A DNA stretch of 8,104 nt from JAAYBT01 sp964404395 (GTDB taxonomy: Bacteria; Bacillota; Clostridia; Acetivibrionales; DTU013), in assembly GCA_964404395.1 (NCBI GenBank), contig CAYOKA010000101.1:1-8104 (forward strand), in the 5' to 3' direction. The translations under genes and the position numbers were made by a program. This document shows, piece by piece, positions 5,766 to 8,104 of the stretch (within the stretch, counting starts at the first letter, position 1; each line of letters starts with the position of its first letter). Under the pieces are notes generated by a model. That model was not told the origin of the DNA. It worked only from the letters and a program-made list of their open reading frames with translations, and ran no database searches.

Positions 5766-6467
5766 TCAGCTGCCGTTTCCCTGCTCCTTAACTGCCTGAA
5801 TGAACTCCTCTATGGATTCAAGCTCGCGGTCAAACTCCATACCCCCGCCATACATGCGGTCTATATCGTGGGTATCCGAACCGGCTGTCTGATAAAGAGA
5901 ATACTTTTGAGCTAACTCCAGTGCTCGCTCATCAAACCTGGGGTCGCTATGGCTGGCATTGCATACCTCTATAGCATCAACATGCTCGGGAAACAGTCGT
6001 ATGGCTTTGATATACCAAACCTCCCTGAATGGATGCGCCTGCGAAATAAAGCCTCCATGTTGCCTTGCTACTGACAAATACTTTTCGATCGGCCAGGAGA
6101 GCATATCGGGGAAAGACAGTAAAAAGTCCTTGCCAAGACCGTATGTGAGAAATTCCGTACCCTGGTCCGCATATTCCCAGCCAAAAAACACAGAGAAGGG
6201 CAGATTTCTCGCTTCCTCCAGCGCATTTTCATAGCCCGCACAGAATAGCTCAACGCGCTTTTCCCACGGCAGATTCCGTGGAATGGAAGTATTCCCATTA
6301 AAAAAGTGATCCGTAATTATGATACCGGAGTAACCGGCCTCGTAATGCGCCCGCACCATCTGCGCACCTGTACTCACTGCACATGCGCTTACCTCGCTGG
6401 TATGTAAATGAGTTTCATATTTGAATTTTCTTGCTGCCGGCTGCGTACTGCCTGCTGTATATTTCAT
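5766..6467 (-). CDS. PHP-domain metal-dependent phosphoesterase
   Basis: The 233-residue protein is a stand-alone PHP (polymerase and histidinol phosphatase) domain, with the metal-binding motifs in order: HLH (His20, His22), TDH (His54), GWE (Glu98), QAHP (His145) and GSDTH (Asp198, His200). These residues bind a two- or three-metal centre that hydrolyses phosphate esters; related stand-alone PHP proteins act on nucleotides or small phosphorylated metabolites. The substrate here is unknown. It has no signal peptide and is cytoplasmic. The ATG at 6465-6467 is preferred to a TTG 24 codons upstream because GGAG lies 6 bases before it and a consensus promoter falls inside the longer version. The last residues are plain, followed by a convergent intergenic region. 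The chemoreceptor gene lies 97 bases upstream on the same strand; a functional link is not evident. Confidence 0.88.
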   Translation of the reverse strand: MKYTAGSTQPAARKFKYETHLHTSEVSACAVSTGAQMVRAHYEAGYSGIIITDHFFNGNTSIPRNLPWEKRVELFCAGYENALEEARNLPFSVFFGWEYADQGTEFLTYGLGKDFLLSFPDMLSWPIEKYLSVARQHGGFISQAHPFREVWYIKAIRLFPEHVDAIEVCNASHSDPRFDERALELAQKYSLYQTAGSDTHDIDRMYGGGMEFDRELESIEEFIQAVKEQGNGS

Positions 6468-6473
6468 GGATAT

Positions 6474-6477
6474 CTCC
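6474..6477 (-). promoter_or_regulatory. Ribosome binding site deciding the PHP gene start
   Basis: GGAG within TTTGGAGATATCC is 6 bases before the ATG at 6467. The upstream TTG (6537-6539) has no comparable site, so the shorter protein is favoured. Confidence 0.75.
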
Positions 6478-6492
6478 AAACTCTTTTCCCTA

Positions 6493-6521
6493 ATTATATT
6501 TCTAATGCAGGCCATAGTCAA
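6493..6521 (-). promoter_or_regulatory. Sigma-A promoter of the PHP gene
   Basis: Minus-strand TTGACT (6516-6521) and TATAAT (6493-6498) are exactly 17 bases apart, one mismatch from consensus overall. Transcription would start near 6486, leaving a short leader of about 19 bases. The promoter lies in the gap after the chemoreceptor gene, so the PHP gene can be expressed independently of motility control. Confidence 0.8.
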
Positions 6522-6564
6522 ACGAAGGCTTTTGCCCAACCAGCAGCCAGAGTCTAAACAGCAA

Positions 6565-8031
6565 TTACAACTGATCCTTTAGAGCCTGTCCCAAGTCCTT
6601 TATTTGCCTGACTATCTCGGTTGTGCTTCTTATAGCCTCATCCTGTGCCATCGTCATTGCTAATACCTGCTGGGTACTTGCGGAGTTTTCTTCAGATGTG
6701 GCTGCCAAGGTCTCCAGCTGCTCCTGCATATAGCTGAAACGTTCAGCCACATTATTCATCATTTCATATTCAGCGTAGAGCTTGCTATTCACCGAATCAA
6801 TTGAATTCCTGACTTTACCGAATATCTCTACTACATCATCCACCTTAGCATTACCCTCAATAACAGAGGTATTTCCCTTCTGGACCTGTTCAATCACATT
6901 ATGAGTAGTCTTTTGCGCCTCGGCTGTTATATCATGTATGTCCTTTGCTGCTTTGGAGCTTTGATCTGCAAGCTGCCTTATCTCATCTGCCACAACGGCA
7001 AAGCCCTTTCCAAACTCGCCTGCTCTTGCTGCCTCTATGGCTGCATTCAATGCCAGCATATTTGTTTGGGAAGCAATATCGGTGATATTGTCAAGAAAGC
7101 CACCAATTAAATCCATCTTCTCCTGCAGCTGTGTAACTGCCTCAACAGCAGATTCGATAGCTTGGCTCATAATATCCATATGCTCCCGCATCTCATCGGT
7201 TTCCTGGGATCCAACGGTCACTACTTCAGATGTTGCAGCAAATTCTTTCTCCACTTCCTTGGAAAGATCGTAGGTCTCATTGATAATCCTGGATGAATCC
7301 AAGACATAACTGTTAACGTTATTTACTGCGACTGCAGAATCCTCGACCGCTTTAGAAATTTCCTGAACCGATCTAGTTACACCCGCTACTCCCTGTTGGT
7401 TCTCCAAAATATTGTCATTGCACTTGTTTACATTCTCAAAAAGACTGTCGGTAGTGATATTTACCTGGTCTATAACATTGGTAAGGTTTTTATTTAGAAG
7501 CTGTGCCTTTTCGCTTTCATTTTGCGCATTTAGCAGATGCTCATTTCCCCATCTTGCTAAGAAATACAGTGCTATGGTGCCGCAAAAGTACATGCCGAAC
7601 CTTGGGAAAAATTCACCGAAACCACTATTGCTTCCAAGGAGTGCTTCAGGCTTAATAGCATACACAGTAATGAGAATAACAGAAAAAGCAACACCATAGG
7701 TCAAGATAACATTTTTATTGAAGTAGACGGCAGCAAAACAGGCACACACAAGATATGCGGTAAACATACGTTCCAGTCCACCCTGGGACGCTGAATAAGC
7801 CACAACACCTATTGCAGGCAACAGCGAAATAATCACAGATTTTACGAAGTTATTCTTAACCTTCAGGAATGCAATGCCTGTTACTATGGAACAGGTAACA
7901 GCTAATGGAACGGCTGCTGCCAGCATTTGTGATAGTCCGCCATTGAAATAGGCGGTGACGGCTAAGATTGCTGAAAAAACCCACATTATCAGCGCATTAA
8001 ACTTATGTGCTCTGTTCGTATATCCATCCAC
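6565..8031 (-). CDS. Methyl-accepting chemotaxis protein with six-helix membrane domain
   Basis: The 488-residue protein is a chemoreceptor that should signal through CheA/CheW to the flagellar motor. Residues 13-160 form about six membrane helices with very short loops, and no large extracellular sensor domain. A helical cytoplasmic domain follows from about 165. Its conserved hairpin tip, about residues 316-358 (IASQTNMLALNAAIEAARAGE then GKGFAVVADEIRQLA), is the signature that contacts CheA and CheW. No HAMP domain is apparent between membrane and signalling parts, and the C-terminus (LGQALKDQL) lacks the CheR-tethering pentapeptide. Sensing is probably within the membrane domain, of membrane state or a small hydrophobic/ionic signal; this is inference. 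The GTG at 8029-8031 is chosen because GGGGAGG lies 8 bases upstream; a longer reading from an ATG at 8088 would begin inside the promoter. It is probably controlled by the motility sigma factor. Confidence 0.93.
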   Translation of the reverse strand: MDGYTNRAHKFNALIMWVFSAILAVTAYFNGGLSQMLAAAVPLAVTCSIVTGIAFLKVKNNFVKSVIISLLPAIGVVAYSASQGGLERMFTAYLVCACFAAVYFNKNVILTYGVAFSVILITVYAIKPEALLGSNSGFGEFFPRFGMYFCGTIALYFLARWGNEHLLNAQNESEKAQLLNKNLTNVIDQVNITTDSLFENVNKCNDNILENQQGVAGVTRSVQEISKAVEDSAVAVNNVNSYVLDSSRIINETYDLSKEVEKEFAATSEVVTVGSQETDEMREHMDIMSQAIESAVEAVTQLQEKMDLIGGFLDNITDIASQTNMLALNAAIEAARAGEFGKGFAVVADEIRQLADQSSKAAKDIHDITAEAQKTTHNVIEQVQKGNTSVIEGNAKVDDVVEIFGKVRNSIDSVNSKLYAEYEMMNNVAERFSYMQEQLETLAATSEENSASTQQVLAMTMAQDEAIRSTTEIVRQIKDLGQALKDQL

Positions 8032-8039
8032 GAAAATTA

Positions 8040-8046
8040 CCTCCCC
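8040..8046 (-). promoter_or_regulatory. Ribosome binding site deciding the chemoreceptor start
   Basis: GGGGAGG is 8 bases before the GTG at 8031. The in-frame ATG at 8088 has no such site and overlaps the -10 box, so the 488-residue product is favoured over 507. Confidence 0.8.
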
Positions 8047-8078
8047 ATTTGTTATTAAAAAAGAGCATCTAAACATAA

Positions 8079-8104
8079 TTATCGACATAATTCAACAAAT
8101 TTTA
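8079..8104 (-). promoter_or_regulatory. Sigma-28 (SigD/FliA-type) motility promoter
   Basis: On the minus strand TAAA (8101-8104) and GTCGATAA (8079-8086) are 14 bases apart. The known flagellar sigma consensus is TAAA with about 15 bases before GCCGATAA, so only one base of the -10 box differs. The predicted start near 8071 gives a leader of about 40 bases to the GTG. Control of a chemoreceptor by this sigma factor is the usual arrangement in motile Firmicutes. Confidence 0.75.

Noticed and set aside
5603..5791. 62-residue plus-strand frame across the hairpin element
   Set aside because: It runs through both arms of the inverted repeat and into the end of the PHP gene, with no ribosome binding site and no recognisable features.
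1..8104. CRISPR array, tRNA, rRNA or transposase
   Set aside because: No regularly spaced repeats, cloverleaf-like segments, ribosomal RNA sequence or transposase motifs were recognised on either strand.

Overview
The window looks like chromosomal DNA of an anaerobic, low-to-moderate GC Firmicute of the class Clostridia. The signs are strong AGGAGG-type ribosome binding sites, clear sigma-A promoters with AT-rich -10 boxes, a flagellar sigma-28/SigD-type promoter, a Gram-positive lipoprotein, and a CofE-like glutamate ligase of the ~390-residue type I associate with clostridial genomes. This placement is inferred from gene content and signals; no marker gene is present.

Layout, left to right. 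Positions 1-668 (minus) hold the first 222 codons of an N6-adenine DNA methyltransferase. It runs off the left edge and has a near-consensus promoter about 125 bases upstream of its start. Positions 669-1026 are non-coding apart from that promoter and some small palindromes. Three minus-strand genes follow, each with its own leader: a 12-helix MFS transporter (1027-2268), a small lipoprotein with an NTF2-like C-terminal half (2467-3015), and a LysR-type regulator (3271-4164). The LysR gene diverges from a plus-strand CofE-like gamma-glutamyl ligase gene (4327-5517) across a 162-base intergenic region carrying a candidate LysR site. The ligase gene ends in a terminator hairpin that includes its stop codon. 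Next comes a 118-base imperfect inverted repeat (5592-5709) with an overlapping 16-base tandem repeat. The last two genes, both minus, are a PHP-domain metal-dependent phosphoesterase (5766-6467) and a polytopic methyl-accepting chemotaxis protein (6565-8031), the latter preceded by a sigma-28-type promoter at the very right edge.

How the genes relate. This is not one operon: nearly every gene has its own leader or promoter. The only convincing regulatory pairing is LysR with the ligase. The chemoreceptor probably belongs to the motility regulon. The PHP gene has its own sigma-A promoter but could also receive read-through from the chemoreceptor, since no terminator is visible between them. 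The methyltransferase probably opens a restriction-modification or defence locus continuing left of the window. No transposase, CRISPR array, tRNA or rRNA was seen. I see no complete new multi-gene system. The parts most worth following up are the LysR/CofE-like pair in an organism unlikely to make F420, the hairpin element, and the truncated methyltransferase locus.
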